A stretch of DNA of 64,000 nt from Whalleya microplaca (lineage: Eukaryota > Ascomycota > Sordariomycetes > Xylariales > Xylariaceae). Shown here piece by piece: positions 33,553-45,800 of the stretch. The stretch covers positions 310,001 to 374,000 of the forward strand of contig MU385747.1 of NCBI GenBank assembly GCA_022497155.1, read 5' to 3'. A program made the translations under genes and the position numbers. Each line of letters begins with the position of its first letter. The first letter of the stretch is position 1. Below the pieces are notes generated by a model that was not told where the DNA came from, did not search any database, and saw only the letters and a list, made by a program, of their open reading frames with translations.

Positions 33553-36160
33553 TATTTCTCTTTTATCATTCCATATATATCTTGTGACTGCCAATCGAGG
33601 TGGAGCACTGGCTTGAATAAGATTTACTTCCCCAAAGTTGCATTCAACTGCGTTATATAGTAAGATTCATGCTCTCAATAGAGATGTTATAATAATCATA
33701 CAAAAAATAGGTAAATTTGAACGGGCCAATTAGGGAAGCCGTTAGGTTTGGAAAAGGATACACCAGGCTTTTTCTCCTATATACTCACCCCTTTTCTTCA
33801 TTGTGGCATTGTCTCTAAGTCTAGCTCACAGATTATATCCATCAGTCATCAGAATAGGGGACGGTGAAGAGAGAGTGTCCATGTGAGGTTAGGTGGGCGC
33901 TTAAGGTTCGCGTATACTACCGAACCATTCTCTTCCAATTATATTGCTCAACTGACATGCTGATATAATCAAAGTATGATAGCTCTATGGAAATTTCTGA
34001 CAGCGTGAGGATCATGAGGGCACGTGATAACGGTCAAGGTGATTATATCTATCCATAGAAGTGCGTATGTCTCTCATCCTACCAACATCCTTTGATTACT
34101 TACGATCGTCCTCGAGTTCAGTACTATTTCACCCCACTTATCAGCTTTCTTGAGATCGGCAGTGTAACTTGACTTTATCTCTTTTAGCAGTTGCCGGAAG
34201 TAGGCAAACATAGTATCTCGGCCACATCTCATTCGTTGATCACCAAAAGCCACCAGTGCTTTACATGCAGGCGTTAACCCTGTTCGTGTAGAATATGTAT
34301 AAGACCTAATACTTAACACTGGCGTCTTTAGTCACATTGTTCATTACTCTAGAAATAGTACCTTGATGAGTAATAGTACACCATATCTTGGCAAACGGTG
34401 TACAAATATGCGGTTTGATACCTAACGGTCAAGCTGCAAGATATGTTCAAAGGGGCCCATGGCGAGCTGAAAGAGGTGCATTTTCTTAATTCGTGAATTG
34501 ACAAGTACCGGGTGAGGTCGCCACCATGATAGTCTCATGTATCTAAATAGAGAATACCTAGCTTTTACGACATAGAATTTTCAAATAATAAATCAAATCC
34601 GTGCGAAGTAGATTAATATGTTTTCAGGCTTCGCCAGAAACCTTTACCGTGAGTTCCTTGTTTGATATGAAGAACTCCTTAATTACTCAGATAGATACTC
34701 TAAATATCGATAGCTAAAATTTCTGAGCGTTACGGAAATATAGTTACTGTGTTACTAACACGCCTACTTGATAAGGGGTTCTAAGGGAAGGAATACCAGT
34801 TGCTTTGATAGCGATGCAATTCAGTTCTCTGCAAACCCGAGCGGACGATTATTGGTTTCCAACGCATGCCTCGGCATATATAGCCTATATTGGTATCAGG
34901 GTAGCAAACTGAATCAAACGCGTACAGTAAGGACGTGTAGAGGTAAATCCCATATAAGCTTCGTTGCTAATTCTCTTAAACCGGTGTCCCAACGTCTCAT
35001 CACGCGAAGCCAGATATCAAAGAGGGCAGTTCAACCCAAATGTGGCTACCATACGTTGTGCAACTAACGTGCAGCTAGCCACTCTGATGCAATATGGTGT
35101 TATGGTAGGGCATGTCATGTTGCGTTATTGTCACTTCGGTGTTGTATTGTATATGCAATGTTGTGGTGAGCAGGGAAGGGGAAAAATGAAAAAGAGTCGC
35201 ATGCCGAAGACCGCAAGGAGACTTGAGGTCAATCGACAGCGCATTGGCGCGGCATTGCATCGCGTCCCTACCTACTCCGCATCCGAACGACCAGTCAGCC
35301 AACCAGCCCACACCATACCTTTTCAATATCACATCTCACATTCGCCGGAGAATTTCAACGGCTACAAGGGCTCTCGCCGTTTGGTGCTGAGATCTGATGC
35401 TTGCAAAAAGCTAGCGCGGCTGCGCGGGTCCGCGCAATCGCAGTTCATCACCGTACATACAAGAAGGAGCATTGGTTCAGCGACTCAGGGCCTGCGCGTT
35501 GTCGGTTCGGCGGTTATAGTTCCCAGCTCTCCCGGGCGGAAACCCGTTTTGGTGCCGGGGCAGTGCATACATACCTTACACACGCACATACCGCGGTGTG
35601 TGGCAGGCAGGGAGGTAGACAGGCAGGTACATACCTCAAGCCCTCGTTACACGTCACGACGATGCAGAGTCGTAGTCTGCGATTGTAACATGGCAGGGAA
35701 GCTGTGAATCTTTATGGGGTAATAATTAGGAGGCTCGGCTGAGGTCCAATTACAAGTGGAGTAATTTGCAAGAGATATCACACAAGGAAGAGAATTAGAA
35801 TACTATCGTAAGAGGTCCTACTTTGCTGCAGTGATGATGACCACAGGGAGGCAGGCAGTTCGGCGTTGTGTGGCTTGCGGAGACGAGATTCGAACACTAC
35901 CTGATGATAGAGTACGTATGTAGACAAATGAAGAGAGGCTGTGCACGTGAATAAAGCTAACGATGCTACGACAGCAAATTAATTGGCAGGTTGGGTGGAT
36001 TCGCGAAGGCCGACTGTTGGACTAGGGAGCGAACTATTGAGGGAAACGTAGTAACATTAGGCTTGGAGACGGAAATGAACTCATGACAGAAATGAGTCGA
36101 CTCGTACGGAGTATGTAGTAGAGGATGTAGCAGGGTATTGACTGCTAGGTCTATCAAGAC

Positions 36161-36228
36161 CTATCAATAGCTCAATGGTTGAGGAGCCTCGCCATCAGGC
36201 TGAGATGCCTTTGATCGAGGCCAAATTC
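36161..36228 (+). other. tRNA-like sequence next to the MITE (probable relic)
   Basis: TAGCTCAATGG at 36168 fits an A box. A 5-bp stem AGCCT/AGGCT encloses a 7-base loop (36190-36196) in the anticodon position. A 4-bp stem GCCT/AGGC encloses TTGATCG in the T-arm position. The acceptor stem does not pair and the loop lacks the invariant T before the anticodon. It ends about 80 bases before the MITE target site. Confidence 0.3.
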
Positions 36229-36316
36229 ACATCAAAAACATCTTGGTTAATTAGCTCTTCAAGTACGAACCCCAGTACAGTTTACCGGGCGGAAGGTAGG
36301 CCATCGGGACATTTTC

Positions 36317-36891
36317 CGGCCCAGGTAGAAAAACCACGGTTATTTTTTAGAAAAACCACACATCCACTTTGCACAGACGTGACATGGGCTCCCATACAAC
36401 GTAATATGTAGATCAGTGTCAATCCTATGTGCACAGACGGCTGCATTTGTGATACTTTATTTTGTACGTATATCTCACGTAAATTCAAGTATTGTTCATA
36501 TATAGGCAGTCGATTATAAGGTACTTGAGCTTGCGTATAATATTTAGATAATTGGAAGTACCTTTTTTTAGGTACTTATACCAGCATATAAATTTGACTT
36601 AAATATTAGTACCTCAGACTTAGGTACTTATATCTGTACGTAAAATTTACTTGAATAAAAGTACCTACTGAAGGTACTTATATTTATATATAAATCTCAC
36701 TCAAATAAAAGTACTGTATACGCGATAATAAAGAAAATAAAGTAAATAATATCCGATATCTGGGATTGACATTAATCTCCATACTAGTTTGTATGGGAGC
36801 TTATGTTGCGTGCGTTGCCGAGATATTCAGTGGGTAAGATTAAAATGAGTGGTTTTTCTAAAAAATATCCGTGGTTTTTCTACCTGGGCCG
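36317..36891. mobile_element. MITE with 8-bp target duplication (hAT-like)
   Basis: A 575-bp non-coding element bounded by terminal inverted repeats starting CGGCCCAGGTAGAAAAACC. The left arm (36317-36361) and the right arm read from 36891 agree at all but one or two of the first 44 bases. It is flanked on both sides by the same 8 bases, ACATTTTC (36309-36316 and 36892-36899). An 8-bp duplication is the hallmark of hAT-superfamily transposition. Sub-terminal inverted homology continues inwards (for example GCTCCCATAC at 36388-36397 against 36791-36800). The centre holds 51-bp tandem repeats. There is no transposase, so it would need a hAT-type transposase from elsewhere in the genome. Confidence 0.85.
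36520..36722. repeat. Tandem ~51-bp palindromic repeats inside the MITE
   Basis: Four imperfect units begin GGTACTT at 36520, 36571, 36623 and 36673 (spacing 51, 52, 50). Each ends with its inverse AAGTACC or AGTAC, so every unit can fold on itself. A more diverged fifth unit may start near 36463. Confidence 0.7.
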
Positions 36892-36899
36892 ACATTTTC

Positions 36900-39800
36900 A
36901 GCAAGTACTGCAGAATACCGAGTACGACTAGTTCTGCAGGTAGGTCGACTCCAGCATGTTGGAGCGATGTAACGACGGCTCGCGGAAGTCAGTAGACCCT
37001 GTACCTTGGTGTGATCGTCTCAGCGGGCCCCTGATACCCTGTTTCGTTATCCCTACCATGAGGGGCTATAAGACAGAGGCTATAGGAATGGGTTACAAGA
37101 GACTATGGTAGACTCATTGTACTACGTACTTCGTCTCGGAGTTAAAATTAGAAAACGGTAAAGCGTTGTCGATTGATCTGCCTTGCAGGACCTCTCTCAG
37201 AGCTCTGAACGGGGGTTAACTGAACATTCTCCTCGAGAAATGGAAATGAGATCCGAAGCGGAGATACAAAGAGAGGTGGTAATCCTCCGAATTGGGGTAT
37301 TCTGCAGCTTTGACAGCTCTAACTTTATAAGCCGTGAGGGGAAAACGTGGTATCGCGGCAAAAGTGTGTGTGACGAGCGAATCGCATATTCGTTCACTCA
37401 CGAGTTAGGTTAATATATTGGCTGATGCGTCAGTAAGCTGTCCGCTAGATTCACAACTCGTATTATTTATCAATAACTTATTAGCTGGCATACTAGTACG
37501 TCGACAGCACGTGCCGTGCACAGCCAACGGTTTTGTAAGAGTCGATATTTCATCCTTGGGAAGGGTTGATTAGTGCGGTGAATATTCCTCGTCGTTGATA
37601 CGATGTACTAGTACTTCAACGTTCTACGCGTGACTACCTAATTGTATCTGGGGACGCAGGACATAGGTATCAAGAGCTTTACAGCGTACAGAAACCGTCC
37701 CCATAGGTTGAAGCACAGTCTTATTCAGTCTTATACACACTATAGCTTTCTTCCCGCCGTTGCATTCAATGCCAAGAGAGATGGAAGAGAAACTCGCTAC
37801 CTGAAAGTTGTCTGTGGAGGTTGACATTCTGTACTCCGCATGCAATCAATTAGTCTAGATCAAGGGAAGGGATGAAGTTACTCTGTCTCGTTCGTCATTT
37901 ACCATGACTCCTTCGAGAATAAGGGTGTGCTCATTTCGTATCCCTACGCGTCTCTATACTAAGTCATACGCACCCCAAACGCGGTAAACTTGCATCTGTG
38001 GCCTGAGAACAGCTGCCGTTGATGCTGAAGCGAGATGCTTATGAAAACTTACCAGGTCATTCTCCATGCCAAGTCTCGAGCAATTTACTATAGTATACAT
38101 AGTCGTTCACCTGCGCATGTACGACCTACTAGAGCAGCCCGGGATCGGTGTGATACATACATGTGAGATGCACAAAAGGTACGGTACTCCGTGCGTTGGC
38201 GGTACCATTTCGCACAGACCTAGCGTTCATTTTCCAATTGCCCCTGTAATGCTGAGTTGCCTTTGACAAGGCTTCCCCCGGCTCCTTTTCCAGTGCTCGA
38301 CAATGGGAGTACCGGATTTGACCGACCGCTGTCCAGTTGCAAATCTCGGGAAATACATCGGAGACCAGGGCCGAGGATCATTCCTCGCAGGCACCCGGTT
38401 TGTTGAAAGGTCGACAGGTGTGCATTGAGCTAGCATGGATCAGGGAGAAACGGAACATCAAGGGGCAAGGATACGGGCAGGGCCCTGAGGAACTCCACGT
38501 TTCAATGATATCTGCAACTTAAGGGCAATAGAAGGGCGGGGAGGTAATGTAACAATGGTCAATTGAATTTGAGCTTTGATTCAATAGCAATCAGAACGAT
38601 GACAATGTACGTATGTAGTTGTAAATCTATCAGTTCCCTTGCTTGAAACCCCCTGACGGAACGATGATTGGATGATGTGATGGCCTTCGGCAACCCGGCC
38701 AGTCCTAATTGCGAACAATGTGGCAGGGCACTAGGCACCAGTGCAAATGTCGTATTCATGAGCAAGTTATTCATAGCTCCATGCGGAAGAGTGATTCCTC
38801 ATGAATGTAAGTTCGCGTATAACAGAGGCCTCAGTGCCAAAAGTGCACGGCGCGTTGCAAAGCAGAGTACAGTTTAAGTGATAGTTGATAATATTGCTAG
38901 AATATGAACTTACCCATCCACGTGTGTTTAGGCCAAGTAATAGTCTATAAATTAAAATGATGGTTATAGGTAGTCTGTATTCCGGGCGGGTAAGCCCGTC
39001 AGTTGAACCTGAGAAATTGAACTACGGGAATAGCGGAGGCCGGTTCAGAGCCGGCCCATTTCCAGTGCCTTGGATGGAGTCAATTTGGGAATGGAGTTTA
39101 GAGAGACGCACTGCCGGGAGTGGCCCGGGGCGCATGGACCTAAATGAGATTCATTCTTAGCCTTTGGCCCCATCATTAATAGTAATCATAATGCTCCGTA
39201 ATGGAAACAGGAGGTAGCAGACTAGAAGCATCTATCCCTGAGGTCGCCCCAGTGTTACCAATGTCACTAACGACGAGCTAGAGAGTTATTAGGGCAACGT
39301 AGGTATGCTATACGCCACGCTAAAAGACAGTGATAATTGTCCTGAACGTATTAAAGAGAATTGTAAGGGCTAAACTATATACTCATTACGTTTCGACTAG
39401 GCAGAAGTAATCTCGAAAGGCTTTTAGCTCGAGCTGCAGATGATGGCAATATTTTCTAATTTTACAAGAATAAATAGGGAAGCAAAATGCGAAAAGCTAG
39501 TTTCGGACAGCAGATGAGTAGCAAGCAGTTGGCCAGCTGCGTCGTGTTGCTCTGCCTTGTTGATTCGTAAGTATTGGGGCTTAGATCATGTAGTACTGCT
39601 TATGTAGAAGTCCGCTGATAATTGAATTGACTTACCTTTACATGAATATACTACCTCTCGACTCGATTCCTCTAAACTCACCAGGGAGTTACCCTGTCAG
39701 TGACGTCGAAATACTACGTAGATACTACCTATGTCGAGTTGTTGGTACATTTGTAGGAAGCACTTCGAGCTGCATAAGCGACATGTACTATCTACTACAG

Positions 39801-40673
39801 ATTATGTATGATGATGGTTAAGAAACGTGCTGGTAAAACATAACTGGGTCTCCCAGACAGATTTGGGAAGCCAAAAACGATAAGACGCTGAATTATGAAC
39901 TTGGGATGGGAAGAAATTCCGTGCACATAACGGGTCTCCAGCACGTACTTGCCGAAGGGTCTGCTATCTGGCTCTACCCCTTTGCGGGGGGCTTGGACTT
40001 GAGCATATCATGATATCCTAGACATTATGATCCAAATGATGGATACCCTGTCTAATATAAGAGCCAATTATTAACAGTCTATTTCATATTGGTATCAGCA
40101 TGAATGACAAACTGCATCGAAGTTATGCTACACGAAGTTAACGCTTTCTTATACTGAAGGGGGAAGACCGCTTGAATTATTCATGGCTCTTTCAAATAGC
40201 AGTGCGCCGAAGGACATCACAACGTTGATATGGGAGCCATTTAGTGTACAAACAGTCACTTGGATATGTAAGAGGGTTTCATATCAAGCAACTATAGAAT
40301 CCGTCCAGTTTACGTCTTCAATATATTCACATAAGTCAGTACCTTGATATCTCCTGGATCGTCCCAGCAAAGCAAATCACATCGTATTCAATTTCCACGC
40401 AAATGGTGCAGTGATGCGCGTATTTCTAGTTTCTAACATTAGGAAACGAGTATCGGATAGGGCCATGGTGACAGCCATTAAAACGATAGACCTCTTGGGA
40501 GGGGGAACCCATTACCCTAATGTACAGACCGCGAAGGCATTATGGTCCAAGGAATAGTGGGTAGGTAATCAAGAATGCCGCAGAAATAGCCTCCATTTGG
40601 GTATCTTTTTGAAAAAGGTGCTTTTCAATCTCCTTGCCCGATACAAAATAGACAAAGACACCAAGGAAACACT
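36900..40673. other. Gene-poor region
   Basis: 3.8 kb to the right of the MITE, of mixed base composition. Many short ORFs on both strands without conserved look or splice logic; nothing I can name. Confidence 0.4.
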
Positions 40674-40817
40674 CTATTGTATATCCCCTTCGCCCATGTC
40701 CTTGATTTCCTGGGGATTGGTCCCAAACCGCCACACCAACGCCGATAGCCATTCCCCCCGTGAACGAAAATTTCGCTTCGATGCAATGTTCCATACAATG
40801 CTTATAACGAGTAGTCC
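40674..40817 (-). pseudogene. Orphan terminal exon of a membrane protein
   Basis: Reading in from an acceptor (TTTTGCATCCAG, ending at 40818), 47 codons and a stop encode a hydrophobic then basic and polar C-terminus. It begins GLLVISIVWNIASKRNFRS and ends NPQEIKDMGEGDIQ. This looks like a real cytosolic tail after a last membrane helix. No upstream exon fits in the 200 bases before the velvet gene's stop, so it is probably a fragment left by a deletion or rearrangement. The family is not recognised. Confidence 0.3.
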
Positions 40818-41016
40818 CTGGATGCAAAAGAAATATTAAATAGTTTAAAATGGCTTTCTTTTTCGCTGCGCCGTTGCAAGTGCTAGTGTGATACATTATA
40901 GGTAGTATGGGAAATGACGTGATCATCGTTCAGAAACCCTCAGTATTTCGGGGTACAGCCGAAGTCCGGGAAGTAAAACTCTGGAAATATTAAAATTCAA
41001 ACGGGTAGCAGCTCTG

Positions 41017-42817
41017 CTATGAGCCGTGTTCCGACTTATGGACCATGTGGGGATGAAGATGATGATCAAAGGGCTCCGCGTTGCCCATAGAATATGGATT
41101 ATTTAAGCTGTCCGGGGGCATATTTGCCGTTAGCGGTGTTCCCATCCCATGCTCCCGTAGAGTGCCGTGATCGAAAGCGTTCGGGACACTTTGGTATGCA
41201 CCTGCGTTGGTATAGGGGGCATGGTGATGATGAGGCTGCGGCGTATTTGACGAAGGCGGTGCTGTGGTATACATATTGGCACCTACAGGCGATGCAGTTC
41301 CCGAAGGCGTCGTTCCGTTCAGCCGAGCATGGGATCGCGGAGAAACGTTTTGGAGGGTCGGTGTGGTCATCGCCGATGGTCCATGAGATGCCAACGGAGC
41401 TAGATTCATCGTGGGAGCATTTGTGTTGTGAGAGCCTGCTGTAAAGAGGAACGGGGAGGGACTTTGAGCATTAGGGTTTCCGAACTGAATAGGCGAATGT
41501 GTCATCGGTGAGTGGCGCTCTCCTGCCGGAGAACCGAACACGTGGGCTCCTTGAGAAAGAGATGTGAAATGGGTATCTATACGGCCAGTCGGTGGAGGCA
41601 TGATCGGTACCATCGAAGCCGAACTAGGTGGTCCCGTAGTCACGGCTCCAAGGTGTGTCTGCTGAGCTGAATACGGCGGCCCTGTTGAGGAGTAGGGACC
41701 CCAGCGCATATCAGCACTCCCATCTGATGGTGTCGGGGTCCCAGAGTTGATTGATGATTCGTTTTTATGCTTCTTGACCGACGGTTCTTGTCCGTAGTCC
41801 GGGTAGTAATTTTGGTCCTCTATCTGTGAAATACTGCCATTCTGCGGCCTGACCCCCTGTCTTGCCCCCCGTCGCTTGTCTATGTCGTCTGTGCTTTGCA
41901 AATTCTTCCTCTTGTTAATAAGCGCACGCGAATCTTTACGCAACCTCAGGCGTACCCCTTGATCGCTGAAAGATCGGGTGAGAAACGTTGACTCCGCCAT
42001 GCCTGGATAGTTTTTACCAGCATGGACCCGGAACTTTTGGCTCGTCACTGAGCAAAGCATCGTTACGTATGTTTCCTCCATTTGGAATAAATCAAATCGT
42101 AGGATATATTCGCCTTCGGTTCTGACCGTCAAGTCCCCAAAAATGAAAAAAGCCCCTTCTTTATTAGTCGTATCCTTCAGTCGATGTAACGAGGAAACCA
42201 TGGTGCCAGTCATGATATTTGCAGGCGGTGTGTCTTGGCCGTTCGGGCCCGTACTGTCACCGTACTCCAGGAATGCGGCTACTAGTAGATAAGGACCTAA
42301 TTGGATTTTAGTCACGCACTAAATAGGAAGGCATGGATCTGCTCACTTTGGCGGTGCACTCCGTCGGGATCTTCCTCGGGTGAGATGTTCAGTTGGAGAA
42401 TTGGCGGCGGATCGACTGGTTTCCGGTCTACTCCAAGGTGTAAGTCTCATACTGGGAAAAAATAGAGGCCATGGTAAACCTTACCTTTATCCTTACCATT
42501 AGCTGCTTTGGCCATATAGGGTTGCTGTATGACCTGCAAATCGTATCTTGACGGACTGTAGAACGTTAGTGGTGTCAATCGACTACAACTCATTGAAAAG
42601 GGTAGTATCACTATGATCTAAGGCATGGAGCACCCTGGGGCACAGTAGATCTGTGGTAGACTTACCGATGAATTTGAGGGCCGCCGGGTTGGGACTGAGG
42701 TTGAGGTTGAACCTGGGAACCGGGAAGAGGTGTCATTGTTGGACCCATATTTGGGTTTGGCATATAACCAGACCCATGTCCCACCCATTGGCTGCTTTGG
42801 TGCGGATGGAAAGCCAT
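41017..42817 (-). CDS. Velvet-domain transcriptional regulator, VosA-like
   Basis: Exons 42817-42666, 42555-42485, 42430-42347 and 42296-41017 (introns 110, 54 and 50 nt) give 528 residues. The velvet domain lies at about 55-235. It begins YDLQVIQQPYMAKAANGKDK, continues KPVDPPPILQLN, then GTMVSSLHRLKD, GAFFIFGDLTVRTEGEY and the signature YPGMAEST...SFSDQGVRLRLRKDSR. Velvet proteins are nuclear, NF-kappaB-fold DNA-binding regulators that form dimers and control sporulation, development and secondary metabolism. The N-terminal position of the domain and the SLHRLKD block point to the VosA branch. The long Ser/Pro/His-rich tail (QPHHHHAPY) fits a VosA-type activation region. Basic NKRKNL and VKKHKN clusters could be nuclear signals. 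The start at 42817 follows frame and composition; an upstream leader intron is possible. A 14.6-kb non-coding tract lies upstream. Confidence 0.85.
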
Positions 42818-45800
42818 CCTGAGAAATGACGTGCTCGCTATGATGGCTACTGTTATACTTTAAACTGGCTGCGTGACCAAGAAATGCAGTTCCGTTGGGG
42901 CAAAATGATGGGTGAGCGTAAAGATCGAGAAAGGTGACGGAGAATCTCGCGGTGAGAATTCGCTTAACAGAGATCTGGAGGATACTGCCGCCTAGATTAT
43001 TCGAGCTTTGGTAGATGCTGGAAATCTTCTTCACTGGTGTTCGGGTTAGCGTCGAGGGTTGTATGCGGAACAGAAACCAGTGGAGGAACGCACCAGGATG
43101 CTCCCTTCTACGGAAACCAGAGTCGTTGGTGATCTGAATCCAAGTCAAGTAGCAGACCGAGTCCTTGTTGAAAAATATTCGGAGATGAAGGTCTAAGGAA
43201 GCTGGGTTCTCTTCTTCTAAGACTTGGAATTTTATGCCTCCACGAGATCCACTGACACGACTCTCCTGGACACCGGCCCACAGACACTCACTAAGCCAAG
43301 ACCGTTGGGAAGCTTATTTCGTGTATGTCGAGATTGCGAATATGGCGTCGATGAAGCACGTTTGGTCAAGTAGTAGGGATGACGCCTTCTCTTCCTTTGC
43401 ATCGATCTTGGCACCACTCTTTCTCCAAACGCCAAAGTTCCTTTCAGTCGCAACCGCCTCTTAACACCAAGGATCCCCTATAATCAAGGTATTCGTGTTC
43501 TATAGGTCCAACAATATCACTATGGGAACCTGAACCGTGGTAGCTTGTTCGCCTATTAGCTATGTTCCAGTGAAAGGCCTCGTCACAAACAACCGAGGCA
43601 AACGGCTATCCGTTTCAACTTCGTTGACAGCGGCAAAAATATCGTTACCCAGAGAGCTTTGCAGGCAGGCGCATGGCTAGACAAGCAAAACTAGGTTTCT
43701 CAATTTTGCCGTGATAGTTCCAACAGTAAGACTCGTTGCCGTTAGAAGTTTCTCGTGCTGACAGTCGCCACGTTCAACTATCGAAAGCTAGAAATAGAGT
43801 AGAGCGCGGGTCCTCAGCTGGCAGTTCTCTCCTGCGCCTTGACGGGCAAGACGAAAGGAACGGTCTCTGGAAAGGTTGAACGTAATAACGCTGACAAGGG
43901 ACCGAGCTTTATTGCCACGAGAGAAGAAATGGCCCAGGCATGCGGCGAGGGGCTAGTAGTCGAGCGCTGTGGGTCGGGAACGGGGATGTTCTGTTCTGGG
44001 ATGTATTATCCAGCTCCGAATTGGCGTTAGATGGCCGGTGCCTCTATCAACTCTTCGTTCTGATACCTGGCCACGTTATCAATAGTCATGGCCTGGCAGT
44101 TTCGTGTCTATACAATAGTAGAACTCTCAGATCTCCTTCTGAATTCACATCCTACGACTAAACGCCGCTAAATATGAGCAGAGTATCCTGGAACGAGGTC
44201 TTTCTAGGGGTCGCAGCTATTCCTATGACGGTGCAGTCTGGCCTATCCTCCTGGTTGGGAACGTACCCTGGAATTTGAGTTCGTGATGTCGAGCTTGAAC
44301 CGCTAAATCTACCTTTCTTTCGGGCCGCGACTTAATAACAGGAATCCGTCGTAGACTAAGGGATCTCCCGCCGCTAATGGAAGGTTCTCATGCGTAAGAT
44401 GGGACGAATTGACTATTGCCGTGCGTTTCGGATGAAGCTGGGGAGGATAGAAGATAGTTCACTCTGGGAAGACGAGGGAAACAGGGTAAGTACGCCGGCG
44501 GCTTGGATGGCGAATTCGTGGGGTTGCCTATTTGCCAGGACCTTCAACATCGACAGGTTACTCGTACAAAGGGTAGATCGTCCTTCGTTCAACCAGGTTC
44601 CCTAAAGACCATCAACGAGACGAGTCGGAAGCCGATGATGAAGACAATGCCGCGTCCTTGTCGTGGTTGTGAAAGTTTCAGAAGACAATCCTGGAACTCG
44701 TCGCGTATTTGGACGGATTTAACGATGTGGAGAAGAATTAATATGGTATATCACGCTACCAACGGGAAGGCATAAGCTCGATAATAATATGTACGGTCCC
44801 AAGTCTAAGACGGCACAGTAGTTATGGCCCAAAGCGAACGATAGTGGTGTGACCTGGCCAATAACTGCAGAAAGCTCCAAAGAACAATGCAAGCATCAAG
44901 CATTGTGTTGTACGGGGAATGACGATGGTGGACCAAAGGCATGTAGGGATCTACCGGTACTAGTAAGTACTCGACCATCAAGGGTAGACAGATCCTCAAG
45001 GATAGGTCTTGGGGGCCATATTGTATACAGTACTTGATAATACCGGGGTCTTCGTACAGCAAAATTCACGGCTGGCTATTCAACAGCTCCGCACTAGCTG
45101 AGAATACTTCACGCCAAGCGGTTATTCTCACTAATGAAACACTGTGCAGTTGTAGACATACCTACTTCGACCAGCAGGGGTTGGACTGCAGGAGATATAC
45201 TCGACTGCGAGGTACTGTATCCAGCCCTGCATGCGGTGTTGTCAACGATCAGAGGATGACAGGGGGGCCGCTTCAAGCTTTTGCATCTGCCAGAAAGACA
45301 TATACTACTATGTATGTATTGTACATGGGCTGCTTGTTCATTTGTCTGTGCGGTGCAGCGGACGGGTGGGATATTCATGCTGGCCCTTCCCGCACCAGAC
45401 TTGGGAGCGACTACATACGTACATACATTGAGGTCCAACGCGCGATATGGTACGTATAGAGTCTGTTCGAGTTATAACCTAGAATCCTTGGCATAGAAGA
45501 ATATGTCTAGAGCGGGAGTGGTTCTTGGGACTCATCAGTCTTCGGCGGGTAAATCCGGTCATTGGATTTCGAGTCCACAATAAGAAATACGGGCTGCACA
45601 GTGTACAATCCTCGACGCGACCCTGGTCAGCAGAAACGATATGCCCAGATAGCGAGACTGCTAAACAAACGCGCGTAGCGATGAGACTGACAGGTACAGA
45701 CTCCTTCTAAAGCCGAGTACATAGTAAGTGCAGATATGCGCGAAAGACCACGCCCCATCATAAGCGAAGTGGAGGACTAGGTTGAACGGTGAAGGGCCTT

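Larger units (their letters stand above)
32426..36308. other. Gene-poor region with hairpin and tRNA-like relics
   Basis: 3.9 kb upstream of the aminopeptidase. Contains its promoter by position, a perfect hairpin (33331-33376), a tRNA-like stretch (33465-33552, -) and another (36161-36228, +). It also has an isolated exon-like frame on the minus strand ending at a GTAAGT donor near 34100. No complete gene could be built. Confidence 0.45.

Noticed and set aside
34964..35707. 247-codon plus-strand open frame
   Set aside because: Composition is random (many Arg, Ser, Cys, His), no domain, no splice logic and no upstream signals; overlapped by equally long random frames.
36520..36722. Regularly spaced palindromic units as a CRISPR-like array
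   Set aside because: Units are contiguous imperfect tandem repeats inside a MITE in a eukaryote, with no unique spacers.
42618..43148. 176-codon minus-strand open frame upstream of the velvet coding start
   Set aside because: It overlaps velvet exon 1 in another frame; the exon 1 frame gives the smooth GPQIHRPSRYDLQ junction, this one does not continue.
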